Shown here one piece after another: positions 25,337-33,767 of a stretch of DNA of 64,000 bases (the first letter of the stretch is position 1; every line of letters starts with the position of its first letter). The notes beneath the pieces were generated by a model. It had not been told where the DNA came from. It made no database searches and saw nothing but the letters and a program-made list of their open reading frames with translations. The stretch comes from Roseovarius sp. (GTDB taxonomy: Bacteria; Pseudomonadota; Alphaproteobacteria; Rhodobacterales; Rhodobacteraceae): assembly GCF_030373445.1 (NCBI RefSeq), contig NZ_JAUCYU010000001.1:620001-684000 (forward strand), read 5' to 3'. A program made the position numbers and the translations under genes.

Positions 25337-25699
25337 GGACACGTCTCGGAGCCGCGCATCGGCGGGCCGTGGTGCGGCGTTCCGACGATAGTGGCGGCCA
25401 CTTTATCCCCGCCAAACACATCCAAGCTCACGACGTCGCGCCTACCTCACCAAATCGCCGTGCCGGGGGGCGGCCCACCTCTCGGCGATTGCAGGCAATC
25501 GCCTGCCGGCCAGCGGTCGATGCGCGGCGGCCTTCGGCCTCGATTCCGCGCTTGGCAATCCCCTTCATCCCACGAAAAACGGCCCCGGAAACCCATCCGA
25601 GGCCGCCTGTCCAGAAATCTCTCTCCACCCGTCCCGGGCTCGGCCCGGGACCTCGGCGACAAGAGTAAGGCCCCGGGTCAGGCCCGCGGCGCGAAACCC
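25337..25699. repeat. Intergenic repeat cluster: degenerate copy C of the 175 bp element and CCCGGG palindromes
   Basis: 25391-25559 resembles element A (shared ccac..tttatc..cgcc.aacacatc, ccaaatcgcc and cggccttcggcctcgattccg) but is degenerate. It contains GGCGATTGC-ag-GCAATCGCC (25483-25502), a perfect stem. 25631-25656 and 25671-25689 are CCCGGG-type palindromes. No gene is seen between the convergent pbpC and thiolase genes. Confidence 0.6.
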
Positions 25700-26875
25700 T
25701 TAAAGCCGCTCGATCGCCAGCGCGATCCCCTGGCCACCGCCGATGCACATGGTAATGAGCGCCGTCTTCCCGCCAATCCGCTCCAGCTCGTACAACGCCT
25801 TCACCGTCAGGATTGCCCCCGTCGCCCCGACAGGGTGCCCCAGCGCAATCGCCCCGCCATTCGGGTTCACCTTGGCCGGGTCCAGCCCCAGCCCCTTGTT
25901 CACGGCAATCGCCTGCGCGGCGAAGGCCTCGTTCGATTCCACCACGTCGAAATCGCCCGCCTTCAGCCCCGTCTTCTCCATCAGCTTCTCGACCGCCGGT
26001 ACCGGGCCGATGCCCATCACCTCGGGCCGCACGCCCGCCACGGCATAGCCCAGCACGCGCGCCTTGGGCTTCAGCCCGGCCTTCTCGGCCGCCTCCGCCC
26101 GCGCCAGCACCACGGCCGCCGCGCCATCGTTGATGCCGCTGGCGTTGCCCGCCGTCACGCTGCCATCCTTCTGGAACGCCGGCCGCAGCCCGGCCAGCCC
26201 CTCGGCGGTGGTCGGCTTGGGGTGCTCATCCGTCTCGAACGGCACCATGTCGCGCTTCACCTTTACCTCGATCGGCGCGATCTGCGACTTGAAATAGCCC
26301 TCCTCGATGGCCTTCGCCGCCCGGTTCTGGCTTTCCAGCGCGAACGCATCCTGGTCCTCGCGGCTCACGTCATGCTCGCCCGCCACGTTCTCTGCGGTCA
26401 CCCCCATGTGCCCCGTCCCGAACGGACAGTTCAGCGCGCCCAGCATCATGTCGAGCGTGCGCACATCACCCATCTTCGCGCCCCAGCGCTGATCGGGGAT
26501 GATGAAGGGCGACCGGCTCATGTTCTCGGCCCCGCCGGCCAGCCCGAACTCGGCATCGCCCAGCATCAGCGCCTGAACCACCGACACGATGGCCTGCGCG
26601 CCCGACCCGCACAGCCGGTTGACGTTCATCGCGGGCGTGGTGTCGGGAATACCCGCCTCGATCATCGCCACCCGCGACAGGTACATGTCGCGCGGTTCGG
26701 TATTGATGACATTGCCGTAAACCACGTGCCCGATCTGCCCCGGCTCGACGCCCGAACGCTCCATCGCGGCCTTGGCCACATGCGCGCCCAGCGCGGTCGG
26801 CGGCGTGCCGGCCAGCGATCCGCCGAAAGTGCCGATGGCGGTACGCGCGCCGTCGAGAAGAACGATGTCGGTCAT
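25700..26875 (-). CDS. Acetyl-CoA C-acyltransferase (thiolase)
   Basis: 391 residues, standard thiolase length. The acylated Cys is in VNRLCGSGAQAI, the other catalytic residues in ESNEAFAAQ, GHPVGATGA and CIGGGQGIA near the C-terminus. The enzyme condenses or cleaves acyl-CoA and acetyl-CoA; both beta-oxidation and polyhydroxybutyrate synthesis are possible, since no PHB or fad genes adjoin it. ATG at 26875 follows CAGGAGATTCCC. It is the downstream neighbour of a phosphatase gene on the same strand but is independently spaced. Confidence 0.93.
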   Translation of the reverse strand: MTDIVLLDGARTAIGTFGGSLAGTPPTALGAHVAKAAMERSGVEPGQIGHVVYGNVINTEPRDMYLSRVAMIEAGIPDTTPAMNVNRLCGSGAQAIVSVVQALMLGDAEFGLAGGAENMSRSPFIIPDQRWGAKMGDVRTLDMMLGALNCPFGTGHMGVTAENVAGEHDVSREDQDAFALESQNRAAKAIEEGYFKSQIAPIEVKVKRDMVPFETDEHPKPTTAEGLAGLRPAFQKDGSVTAGNASGINDGAAAVVLARAEAAEKAGLKPKARVLGYAVAGVRPEVMGIGPVPAVEKLMEKTGLKAGDFDVVESNEAFAAQAIAVNKGLGLDPAKVNPNGGAIALGHPVGATGAILTVKALYELERIGGKTALITMCIGGGQGIALAIERL

Positions 26876-26960
26876 GGGAATCTCCTGCAGGATTCGATGT
26901 TGTTGCCCACGGTATACTGCAGGATGCCGGACGCAAACAGACCCTCGCGTCGCACCCCGG

Positions 26961-27653
26961 TCAGGGCGTAAGCGGCACCCGTCCCTCCGCCGTCAGCAGC
27001 CAGGCCTCGCGCCCCTCGATCTCGGCCACGTTGAGCGGCCGCCCGAACCCCGCCCCGGCATCGAGGTTGATCCGGTTGCCGTAATGCGCGGGCCGCTCGA
27101 CGGGCGTGTGGCCATGCACGATCAGCTTGCCATGGTCACGCGTGTCGCCGTGAAACTCCTGCCGGATCCACAGCAGGTCGTCGATCTCCTGCACGTCCAG
27201 CGGCACGCCGGGGCGGATGCCCGCATGCACGAAGAACTGCGCCTCCGTCTCGTGGCTGAAGGGCAGCCCGGCCAGGAACTCGCGGTGGGCCCTCGGCACG
27301 CAATCCGCCGCCGCCAGCCAGTCACCCGCCGCCATCGCCTCGGCCGCACCGTAGGAGCGCAGCGTCTCCGACCCGCCGATATTCCCGTTCAGCCACCGCG
27401 CCCCCGGCCCCGGACCACGCAGGAAATCGAGGAACATCTGGTCATGGTTGCCGCGCAGCACGACCCAGTCGCGCCCCGCCTCCAGCCCTTCGATCAGCCG
27501 GTCAATCACCCCCCGGCTGTCCGGCCCCCGGTCGGTCAGGTCGCCGAGAAAGACGATCCTGGCCTCCGCGCCGCACTGCGCGTCGGCCAGCGCCAGCACG
27601 CGGTCAAGCTCGGACCGGTAGCCGTGGATATCGGGGATGGCGAGTATGCTCAT
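26961..27653 (-). CDS. Metallophosphoesterase (PPP-type serine/threonine phosphatase or ApaH-like)
   Basis: 230 residues carrying the calcineurin-like metal-site motifs in order: IPDIHGY (D-x-H), FLGDLTDRGPDS (GDxxDRG), LRGNHDQM (GNHD/E), and later VHGHTPVERP. Members of this short group dephosphorylate phosphoproteins or diadenosine tetraphosphate; the substrate is not predictable. Note it reads H-G-Y after the first motif and has the GH-TP motif typical of PrpA/PrpB-like enzymes. ATG at 27653; it stands upstream of the thiolase on the same strand with an 85 bp gap. Confidence 0.87.
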   Translation of the reverse strand: MSILAIPDIHGYRSELDRVLALADAQCGAEARIVFLGDLTDRGPDSRGVIDRLIEGLEAGRDWVVLRGNHDQMFLDFLRGPGPGARWLNGNIGGSETLRSYGAAEAMAAGDWLAAADCVPRAHREFLAGLPFSHETEAQFFVHAGIRPGVPLDVQEIDDLLWIRQEFHGDTRDHGKLIVHGHTPVERPAHYGNRINLDAGAGFGRPLNVAEIEGREAWLLTAEGRVPLTP

Positions 27654-27829
27654 GCGCCATTGGTGGCCGGTCTCGCAGCGCGGCGCAACCCGGTTCGGCG
27701 CACGGCCCCCTCATCGAAAGGGTATGGCATGGCGGTCGCACTTCCCGGCAACCCGCCCCTCACGGGTTTCCTTACGTCGCGTTATGTCGCAGTCTGCCGC
27801 GCGGGGGAAGACACGGAGATAGCAGAAAA

Positions 27830-28201
27830 ATGAACGGACTGGCGCTCTGGTTCATGGTGCTCGGCCTCGTCGCGGCGCTCGCGGGGATGAGCTGGGGCCT
27901 CTACATGTCGGGGATCGAGGATCACTCGCTCTCCCCCGCCCACGGCCATCTCAACCTGCTGGGGTTCGTGGCCTTCTCGGTTTTTGCCTTCTACTACCAC
28001 GCGGTGCCGGGCGCCGATGTGGGGCTCCTGCCCCGGCTGCATTTCCTGTTGTCGGTCGCGGGGCTCGCCCTGATGGTCCCCGGCATCGCGCTGGCCATCC
28101 AGGGCGGCACCCCCGCCTTCGCCATCGCCGGCTCGATCACCTCGGCGCTGGGGATGCTGTCGTTTCTCGTGGTCGTCCTGCGCGGGGCGCACGCGGGGTA
28201 G
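27830..28201 (+). CDS. Small four-helix membrane protein resembling a heme-copper oxidase fragment
   Basis: 123 residues with four predicted helices. The second begins AHGHLNLLGFVAFSVFAFYY and contains two His, reminiscent of the subunit I helices of heme-copper oxidases; database entries of this size are often labelled cytochrome-c oxidase, but no full catalytic set is present. The start ATG follows AGATAGCAGAAAAA without a strong Shine-Dalgarno. Function unknown; possibly heme-binding. It is convergent with serA across a shared terminator. Confidence 0.7.
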   Translation: MNGLALWFMVLGLVAALAGMSWGLYMSGIEDHSLSPAHGHLNLLGFVAFSVFAFYYHAVPGADVGLLPRLHFLLSVAGLALMVPGIALAIQGGTPAFAIAGSITSALGMLSFLVVVLRGAHAG

Positions 28202-28256
28202 GAGAGGCACGGGGTGCCCGAAGAGCCGCGCAGGGCCCGCCCCTTCACCGACAAGA

Positions 28257-28282
28257 AAACGCCGCCCCGAAAGGCGGCGTTT
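28257..28282 (-). terminator. Intrinsic terminator, bidirectional
   Basis: AAACGCCGCC-ccgaaa-GGCGGCGTTT is a perfect 10 bp stem. On the minus strand it is followed by TTCTTG, so it ends serA; on the plus strand it can end the small membrane-protein gene. Confidence 0.85.
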
Positions 28283-28306
28283 CCCTCGTCCAATGACGAA
28301 ACCCCG

Positions 28307-29902
28307 TCAGGCCACGTCGAACTGCAACGGCGCGATCTGCTGGAACTTGCCCGTCTCGTGCAGCTTGGCGATCACGTCCTTGCCCACCGGCGCATCCACG
28401 TAAAGAAGCGCAATCGCCTCGCCCCCTGCCGCCGACCGGCCCAGCGTGAAGTTGGCGATGTTCACGCCGTTCTCGCCCATGGTGTTGCCCAGCGTGCCGA
28501 TGATCCCCGGCTCGTCCTTGTTGGTGGTGTAGAGCATGTGCGCCCCGATCTCGGCATCGATGTTGATCCCCTTGATCTGGATGAACCGCGGCTTCCCGTC
28601 CGAGAACACCGTGCCCCCGATCGACCGCTCCCGCTTGTCGGTCACCACCGTCAGCTTGATATACCCCTCGAAGGCGCCCGACTTGTCCTGCCTTGTGGTC
28701 GAGATCTTCACGCCCTTCTCCTTCGCCATCAAGGGCGCGGAGACCATGTTCACCTCGGGGTTCACCGATTTCATGATCCCCGCCACCGCCGAACAGGTCA
28801 GCGCCTCGAGGTTCATGTCGGCCACCACACCGTCATACAGGATGTTGATCGCCTTGATCGGCTCGTCCGTCATCTGCCCGATGAACCCGCCCAGGTGATC
28901 CGACAGCTTGATCCACGGGCCCATCACCTTGGCTTCCTCGGCGGTCACCGACGGCATGTTGAGCGCGTTGCTCACGGCGCCCGTCAGAAGGTAATCCGAC
29001 ATCTGCTCGGCCACCTGCAGCGCCACGTTCTCCTGCGCCTCGGTCGTCGCGGCGCCTAGGTGCGGCGTGCAAACCACGTTGGGCAGGCCGAAGAGCGGGT
29101 TCTCCGTCGCCGGCTCCACCGTGAACACGTCGAAGGCGGCAGCGCCGATATGGCCCGACTTGATGAGATCGGCCAGCGCCTCCTCGTCGACCAGCCCGCC
29201 ACGGGCACAGTTGATGACGCGCGCGCCCTTCTTCATCTTCTCCATGTTCTCGCGGGACAGGATATTCCTGGTCTGATCCGTCAGCGGCACGTGCAGCGTG
29301 ACGAAATCCGCCCGCTTCAGCAGCTCGTCCAGCTCGGCCTTCTCGACGCCCATCTTGTCGGCCTTCTCCTGGCTCAGGAACGGGTCATAGGCCACCACCT
29401 TCATCTTCAGCCCGCGCGCCCGGTCGCACACGATGCCACCGATATTCCCGGCACCGATCACGCCCAGCGTCTTGCCGGTCAGCTCGACGCCCATGAACTT
29501 CGACTTCTCCCATTTCCCGGCCTGGGTCGAGGCGCTCGCCTCGGGGATCTGGCGGGCAACCGAGAACATCATCGCGATGGCGTGCTCGGCCGTGGTGATC
29601 ATGTTGCCGTAGGGCGTGTTCATCACGATGATGCCCTTTTTCGACGCGGCCTCCTTGTCGACATTGTCGGTGCCGATCCCGGCCCGGCCGATCACCTTCA
29701 GGTTCGTGGCGTTCTCGAGAAGCTTCGCCGTCACCTTGGTGGCCGAGCGGATGGCAAGGCCGTCATAGTCGCCGATCACCTCGGCCAGCTTGTCCTTGTC
29801 CTTGCCCAGGTCGGGCATGAAGTCGACATCGATCCCCCGGTCGCGGAAGATCTGAACTGCGGTGTCCGACAGCTTGTCGGAAACAAGTACCTTGGGAGCC
29901 AT
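28307..29902 (-). CDS. serA: D-3-phosphoglycerate dehydrogenase
   Basis: 531 residues, the long form. The NAD-binding motif GVIGAGNIGGIVCDRA and catalytic elements NCARGGLVDE (Arg), FDVFTVEPATENPLF (Glu) and CTPHLGAATTEAQENVA (His) are present. An intervening ASB-type domain and a C-terminal ACT domain (ANFTLGRSAAGGEAIALLYVDAPV) follow; the ACT domain usually carries serine feedback control. It commits 3-phosphoglycerate to serine. It is transcribed after serC, with 90 bp containing a REP-like hairpin between. Confidence 0.97.
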   Translation of the reverse strand: MAPKVLVSDKLSDTAVQIFRDRGIDVDFMPDLGKDKDKLAEVIGDYDGLAIRSATKVTAKLLENATNLKVIGRAGIGTDNVDKEAASKKGIIVMNTPYGNMITTAEHAIAMMFSVARQIPEASASTQAGKWEKSKFMGVELTGKTLGVIGAGNIGGIVCDRARGLKMKVVAYDPFLSQEKADKMGVEKAELDELLKRADFVTLHVPLTDQTRNILSRENMEKMKKGARVINCARGGLVDEEALADLIKSGHIGAAAFDVFTVEPATENPLFGLPNVVCTPHLGAATTEAQENVALQVAEQMSDYLLTGAVSNALNMPSVTAEEAKVMGPWIKLSDHLGGFIGQMTDEPIKAINILYDGVVADMNLEALTCSAVAGIMKSVNPEVNMVSAPLMAKEKGVKISTTRQDKSGAFEGYIKLTVVTDKRERSIGGTVFSDGKPRFIQIKGINIDAEIGAHMLYTTNKDEPGIIGTLGNTMGENGVNIANFTLGRSAAGGEAIALLYVDAPVGKDVIAKLHETGKFQQIAPLQFDVA

Positions 29903-29953
29903 TTTTCCTGGTCCTTTAGATTGAGAATGTATTGAGCAATTGGGGGGGCAGGC

Positions 29954-29990
29954 CCCACCCTACGCCGCCGTAGGGTGGGTGAAAACCCAC
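29954..29990. repeat. Intercistronic hairpin between serC and serA with a GTAGGGTGGGTG repeat
   Basis: CCCACCCTACG-ccg-CCGTAGGGTGGG (29954-29979) is a strong stem, and GTAGGGTGGGTGAAAACCCAC repeats the motif at 7243. Located in the only gap of the serC-serA unit, it could stabilise serC mRNA or lower serA expression. Confidence 0.6.
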
Positions 29991-29992
29991 TA

Positions 29993-31147
29993 TCACGCCG
30001 TCTCTGACAACGCCTCGATCTCGGCCTCGAAGGCCCACTTGATCCACGGCATCAACGCGACGACATCCGATGTCTCCACCGTGCCACCGCACCAGATGCG
30101 CAGGCCGGCCGGCGCATCGCGGTACGACCCGATGTCGAACGCCACCTCTTCCGCCTCCAGCCGCTTGGCCACGGCCTTGGCGAAGCCGGCACCGTCCTTG
30201 ATCCGGTCGTCGGTGAACTTCAGGCAGACCGACGTGTTCGACCGGATCGCCGGGTCCTTCGCAAGGAACGCGATCCAGTCATTCTCGGCCACGAAGCTCT
30301 GCACCGCGGCAAGGTTGGCATAGGCCCGCTCGCGCAGCCCCTCCATGCCACCCACGTCCCGCGCCCAGTCGAGCGCCAGCAGGTAATCCTCGACCGCCAG
30401 CATCGACGGCGTGTTGATCGTCGCGCCCTCGAAGATGCCGTCGATCAGCTTGCCGCCCTTGGTCAGCCGGAAGATCTTCGGCAGCGGCCAGGCCGGGGTG
30501 TAGCTTTCCAGCCGCTCCACCGCCCGCGGGCTCAGGATCAGCATGCCATGCGCGGCCTCGCCGCCCAGGACCTTCTGCCAGCTGAACGTGGTCACATCCA
30601 GCTTGTCCCAGGGCAGGTGCTGCGCAAACGCCGCCGAAGTAGCGTCGCAAATCGTTAGCCCGGCGCGATCTTCCTTGATCCAGTCGCCATTCGGCACCCG
30701 AACGCCGCTCGTCGTGCCGTTCCAGGTGAACACCACGTCATTGTCGGTATCGACACTGTCGAGGTCGACGATCTCGCCATACTCGGCGGTCTTCACCTCG
30801 GCATCGAGTTTCAGCTGCTTGACCACGTCCGTGACCCAGCCCGAGCCGAAGCTTTCCCAGGCCAGCATCTCGACCTTGCGCTCGCCCAGCAGGTTCCACA
30901 TCGCCATTTCCACCGCGCCGGTATCCGACGCCGGCACGATGCCGATCTTGTAGTCTTCCGGAATGCCCAGAACCTCGCGCGTGCCTTCGATGGCGGCCTT
31001 CAGCTTGGCCTTGCCCACACCGGCACGGTGAGAGCGGCCCAGCGGCGCGTCCTTCAGGTTCTCGAGCTTGAAAACGGGGGGTTTGGCACAGGGGCCAGAG
31101 GAGAAACGCGGATTACCCGGCCGCGTTGCCGGTTGCGAAATAGCCAT
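29993..31147 (-). CDS. serC: Phosphoserine aminotransferase
   Basis: 384 residues, the long alphaproteobacterial form. Recognisable are the start [18 protein letters not shown], the cofactor site [17 protein letters not shown] with the PLP-binding Lys, and the substrate part [18 protein letters not shown]. It transaminates 3-phosphohydroxypyruvate with glutamate, the second step of serine synthesis, and also serves pyridoxine synthesis. The start at 31147 is fixed by the family N-terminus; the track's extra 28 residues are leader. A structured RNA leader precedes it. Confidence 0.95.
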   Translation of the reverse strand: MAISQPATRPGNPRFSSGPCAKPPVFKLENLKDAPLGRSHRAGVGKAKLKAAIEGTREVLGIPEDYKIGIVPASDTGAVEMAMWNLLGERKVEMLAWESFGSGWVTDVVKQLKLDAEVKTAEYGEIVDLDSVDTDNDVVFTWNGTTSGVRVPNGDWIKEDRAGLTICDATSAAFAQHLPWDKLDVTTFSWQKVLGGEAAHGMLILSPRAVERLESYTPAWPLPKIFRLTKGGKLIDGIFEGATINTPSMLAVEDYLLALDWARDVGGMEGLRERAYANLAAVQSFVAENDWIAFLAKDPAIRSNTSVCLKFTDDRIKDGAGFAKAVAKRLEAEEVAFDIGSYRDAPAGLRIWCGGTVETSDVVALMPWIKWAFEAEIEALSETA

Positions 31148-31235
31148 TTTTGCTACCCTTCCAGATAAGCGCCCCTCGTTGGGGAGGGGTGTCCCACGGC
31201 AAGGGGTAAGACCCTTCGCGCGCCTTTGCAAGCGC
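31148..31235 (-). promoter_or_regulatory. Candidate serC leader RNA motif
   Basis: On the minus strand the leader holds AAGGGTCTTACCCCTT and then ACACCCCTCCCCAACGAGGGG, two adjacent hairpins ending about 30 nt before serC. A two-hairpin serC RNA motif upstream of serC is known from alphaproteobacteria, and position and layout fit it; I assign it from memory, without a covariance search. Confidence 0.5.
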
Positions 31236-31269
31236 AGAAATCGCCCCCCAGCGCCGGTTTGATGTCGAT

Positions 31270-31311
31270 TTGCGACGCTTTCGGTTCCGATCGGAAACCG
31301 CCGCGTCGCAA
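31270..31311. repeat. 42 bp inverted repeat in the serC/cytochrome c divergent region
   Basis: TTGCGACGC (31270-31278) is inverted as GCGTCGCAA (31303-31311), and the interior contains CGGTTCCGATCGGAAACCG, itself nearly palindromic. It lies between two divergent genes and could be an operator. Confidence 0.6.
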
Positions 31312-31423
31312 TCCGGCCAGAGCACGGGTGCCGACCTGCTAGGCTGCCGCCACGTCAACGCAACGTCCGCCCGCCCCGACTCGTGAAAGGAAAACCGGGG
31401 CCCGGACCATCAGGATCAGCCAG

Positions 31424-32281
31424 ATGCGTCTTTCCGCGCTCATTGCCACGCTTGCCCTTTCCACCTGTCCCCTCGCCGTCACCGCCGAAACCCCCGAGGA
31501 ACGCGGCGCCTACCTCGTCGAAGGCCCCGCCGGCTGCGGCAACTGCCACTCGCCCATCGACCAGGCGGGCCAGCCCCTGCCGGGCCAGGCCCTCGCCGGC
31601 CGCCTCGTCATCGAGCTGCCCGAGTTCACCGCCCGCGCGCCCAACATCACCCCCGGCGGTCCCGTCGCCGGGTGGAGCGATGCCGAGCTCGCCCGCGCCA
31701 TCCGCGAGGGCCTGCGCCCCGACGGCTCGCTGATCGGCCCGCCGATGCCGTTCGAGATGTACCGCGACCTCTCCGATACCGACCTCGCCGCCATCGTCGC
31801 CTATCTCCGCACCGTACCGGCGGTCGAGAACACCATGGCCGCCTCCGAATACCGCATCCCCCTGCCGCCGGCCTGGGGCCCGCCGGTCGAGTCCGTCGCC
31901 GACATCCCCCGCGGCGTGACGGCCGAATACGGCGCCTACCTCGCCAGCGCGGTGGCCCATTGCGTCGACTGCCACACCCCGCGCGGGCCGCAAGGGGCAC
32001 TGCTGCATGACGAGCTCGGCCGCGGCGGCTTTGCCTTCGAGGGGCCGTGGGGCATCTCCGTCGCGCCCAACCTCACCAGCCATGCCGACGGGCTGGCCGA
32101 GTATTCCGACGCCGATCTCGCCGGCATGATCACCAGGGGCCAGCGCCCCGACGGCGCGCCGATGATGCCGCCCATGCCCTACCGCTACCTCGCGAAGATG
32201 ACCGGGGACGATCTGTCCGCCCTCATCCTCTACCTGCGCACCCTGCCGCCCCTGCCCGACGCCGAAACGGGCGGCAGCTAA
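31424..32281 (+). CDS. Diheme cytochrome c
   Basis: 285 residues with a signal peptide (LSALIATLALSTCPLAVTA). Two c-type heme motifs, CGNCH (about residue 38) and CVDCH (about residue 183), each start a cytochrome c domain of the alcohol-dehydrogenase-subunit type, with distal Met in MPFEMYRDL and MPYRYLAKM-like segments. It is a periplasmic electron carrier; the partner dehydrogenase is not nearby. It stands between serC and serB without metabolic reason; the start ATG follows a GATCAGCCAG leader. Confidence 0.9.
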   Translation: MRLSALIATLALSTCPLAVTAETPEERGAYLVEGPAGCGNCHSPIDQAGQPLPGQALAGRLVIELPEFTARAPNITPGGPVAGWSDAELARAIREGLRPDGSLIGPPMPFEMYRDLSDTDLAAIVAYLRTVPAVENTMAASEYRIPLPPAWGPPVESVADIPRGVTAEYGAYLASAVAHCVDCHTPRGPQGALLHDELGRGGFAFEGPWGISVAPNLTSHADGLAEYSDADLAGMITRGQRPDGAPMMPPMPYRYLAKMTGDDLSALILYLRTLPPLPDAETGGS

Positions 32282-32352
32282 AACCCGCTGGCCCTCCGCC
32301 GGTGCCTGTGGTCTATCCCGCACCGACACCTGAACCGACGGAGGGCCGCCCA

Positions 32353-33219
32353 ATGTACATCGCCACCCTGATCGCCCCGCGCGGCACGCTGCAGCCCGCG
32401 CTCGTCGACAGCCTGCGCAACGCGTGGGGCGGCGGCAACGCGCAGTGGCTTTCCCCCGACGAGGCCGCCGAATTCCCGATGGAGGCGCTCCCCGGCAACC
32501 GCTGGGAAGTGTGGGACGACCTCCAGAAGGGCGCGACCGACCTCGTCATTCAACCGGCCGAAAACCGCGCCAAGAAGATGCTGCTGGCCGACATGGACAG
32601 CACCATGATCCAGCAGGAATGCATCGACGAGCTGGCCGAGGAAGCCGGCGTCGGCCCCCATGTCCGCGACATCACCGCCCGCGCCATGAACGGCGAGCTG
32701 GACTTCGAAGGCGCGCTGACCGAGCGCGTCGCCCTGCTCAAGGGCCTGCCCGAGACCGTCATCGCCGAGGTGCTCGCCTCCCGCATCACCTACATGCCCG
32801 GCGGGCGCGAACTGCTCTCGACCATGAAGGCCCACGGCGCCCATGCCGCGCTGGTCTCCGGCGGCTTCACCAACTTCACCGCGAAAGTGGCCGAGGAGCT
32901 CGGCTTTCACGAGAACCGTGCCAACACTCTCCTGATCGAGAACGGCACGCTGACGGGCCACGTCGCCCAGCCCATCCTCGGCCGCGACGCCAAGGTGCAG
33001 GCGCTCCACGACATCACCGCCCGCCTCGGGATCACGCCGGCGGACGTCATCGCCGTGGGCGACGGCGCCAACGACCTCGGGATGCTCGAGCTGGCCGGCA
33101 CCGGCGTCGCCCTCCACGCCAAACCCTCCGTCGCCGCCCAATGCGACGTGCGCATCAACCACGGCGACCTGACGGCGCTCCTGTTCCTGCAAGGCTACGC
33201 GCGCAGCGACTTCGCCTGA
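32353..33219 (+). CDS. serB: Phosphoserine phosphatase
   Basis: 288 residues. A short N-terminal regulatory part (1-75) precedes the HAD phosphatase domain with LLADMDSTMIQQECIDELA (nucleophile Asp), LVSGGFTNFT, KVQALHDI (Lys) and AVGDGANDLGML. The cap sequence GELDFEGALTERVALLKGLP is the SerB type. It performs the last step of serine synthesis. ATG 32353 follows GGAGGGCCGCCCA. Its last 37 codons recur in diverged form after the stop (33378-33490). Confidence 0.96.
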   Translation: MYIATLIAPRGTLQPALVDSLRNAWGGGNAQWLSPDEAAEFPMEALPGNRWEVWDDLQKGATDLVIQPAENRAKKMLLADMDSTMIQQECIDELAEEAGVGPHVRDITARAMNGELDFEGALTERVALLKGLPETVIAEVLASRITYMPGGRELLSTMKAHGAHAALVSGGFTNFTAKVAEELGFHENRANTLLIENGTLTGHVAQPILGRDAKVQALHDITARLGITPADVIAVGDGANDLGMLELAGTGVALHAKPSVAAQCDVRINHGDLTALLFLQGYARSDFA

Positions 33220-33236
33220 CCCGTCGGGCGCGCCAG

Positions 33237-33372
33237 CCCGTTTTCTTCGAAGAAAACGGGCCGGAAAATTCCAATTTTCCGCCCCCCACCCCGCCCGACC
33301 GCCGACCATACCCGCCCCGGGCCTGACCCGGGGCCCCTGACCGGCCGAGGTCCCGGCTCGGAGGCCGGGACG
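33237..33372. repeat. Post-serB palindrome and CCCGGG block, copy 1
   Basis: CCCGTTTTCTTCGAAGAAAACGGG (33237-33260) and CGGAAAATTCCAATTTTCCG (33262-33281) are perfect palindromes, followed by CCCCGGGCCTGACCCGGGG and AGGTCCCGGCTCGGAGGCCGGGAC. The block is a likely terminator for serB and is repeated almost exactly at 33508-33651. Confidence 0.8.
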
Positions 33373-33377
33373 GGCCG

Positions 33378-33490
33378 GCGCCGCCCTCCACACCAAACCC
33401 TCGGTCGCCGCCAAATATGACGTGTATTGCCACGAAGACCGGAAGGCACTCCAGTTCCTGCAGGACCACGCGCGGACAGAGTTCGCCTGG
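33378..33490 (+). pseudogene. Diverged serB 3'-end remnant
   Basis: The translation AALHTKPSVAAKYDV then FLQDHARTEFAW parallels the serB C-terminus VALHAKPSVAAQCDV then FLQGYARSDFA. The frame reads through the position of the stop codon. Amino-acid identity is only about half, far below the near identity of the flanking repeat blocks, so the tail is from a different serB allele rather than a fresh copy. Confidence 0.75.
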
Positions 33491-33498
33491 CGAACCGG

Positions 33499-33651
33499 GC
33501 GCACGAGCCCGTTTTCTTCGAAGAAAACGGGCCGGAAAATTCCAATTTTCCGCCCCCCACCCCGCCCGACCGCCGACCATACCCGCCCCGGGCCTGACCC
33601 GGGGCCCCTGACCGGCCGAGGCCCCGGCTCGGAGGCCGGGACGGGCCGGCA
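33499..33651. repeat. Post-serB palindrome and CCCGGG block, copy 2
   Basis: This repeats 33228-33380 with only a few differences. A direct repeat of this length (about 150 bp) can recombine. 33673-33735 that follows is a partial copy of the 175 bp element (tggcacacgcccggaac plus one arm, gcctccccgcgaaccggcac). The remainder up to 33767 shows no gene. Confidence 0.75.
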
Positions 33652-33767
33652 GAATCATGCTATCCTTGCCGTCTGGCACACGCCCGGAACAGAGCCACGC
33701 CTCCCCGCGAACCGGCACTCGCCCCGCCTATTGCGGTCCCACCGAAGCCAACCCCAAAAGACCGCGC

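Noticed and set aside
30543-30953. Plus-strand ORF of 136 residues inside serC
   Set aside because: Antisense frame of the conserved aminotransferase; serine-rich shadow composition.
33231-33651. Direct repeats considered as a CRISPR array or insertion sequence
   Set aside because: There are only two units, they contain a gene-tail fragment, and no transposase or regular spacers are present.
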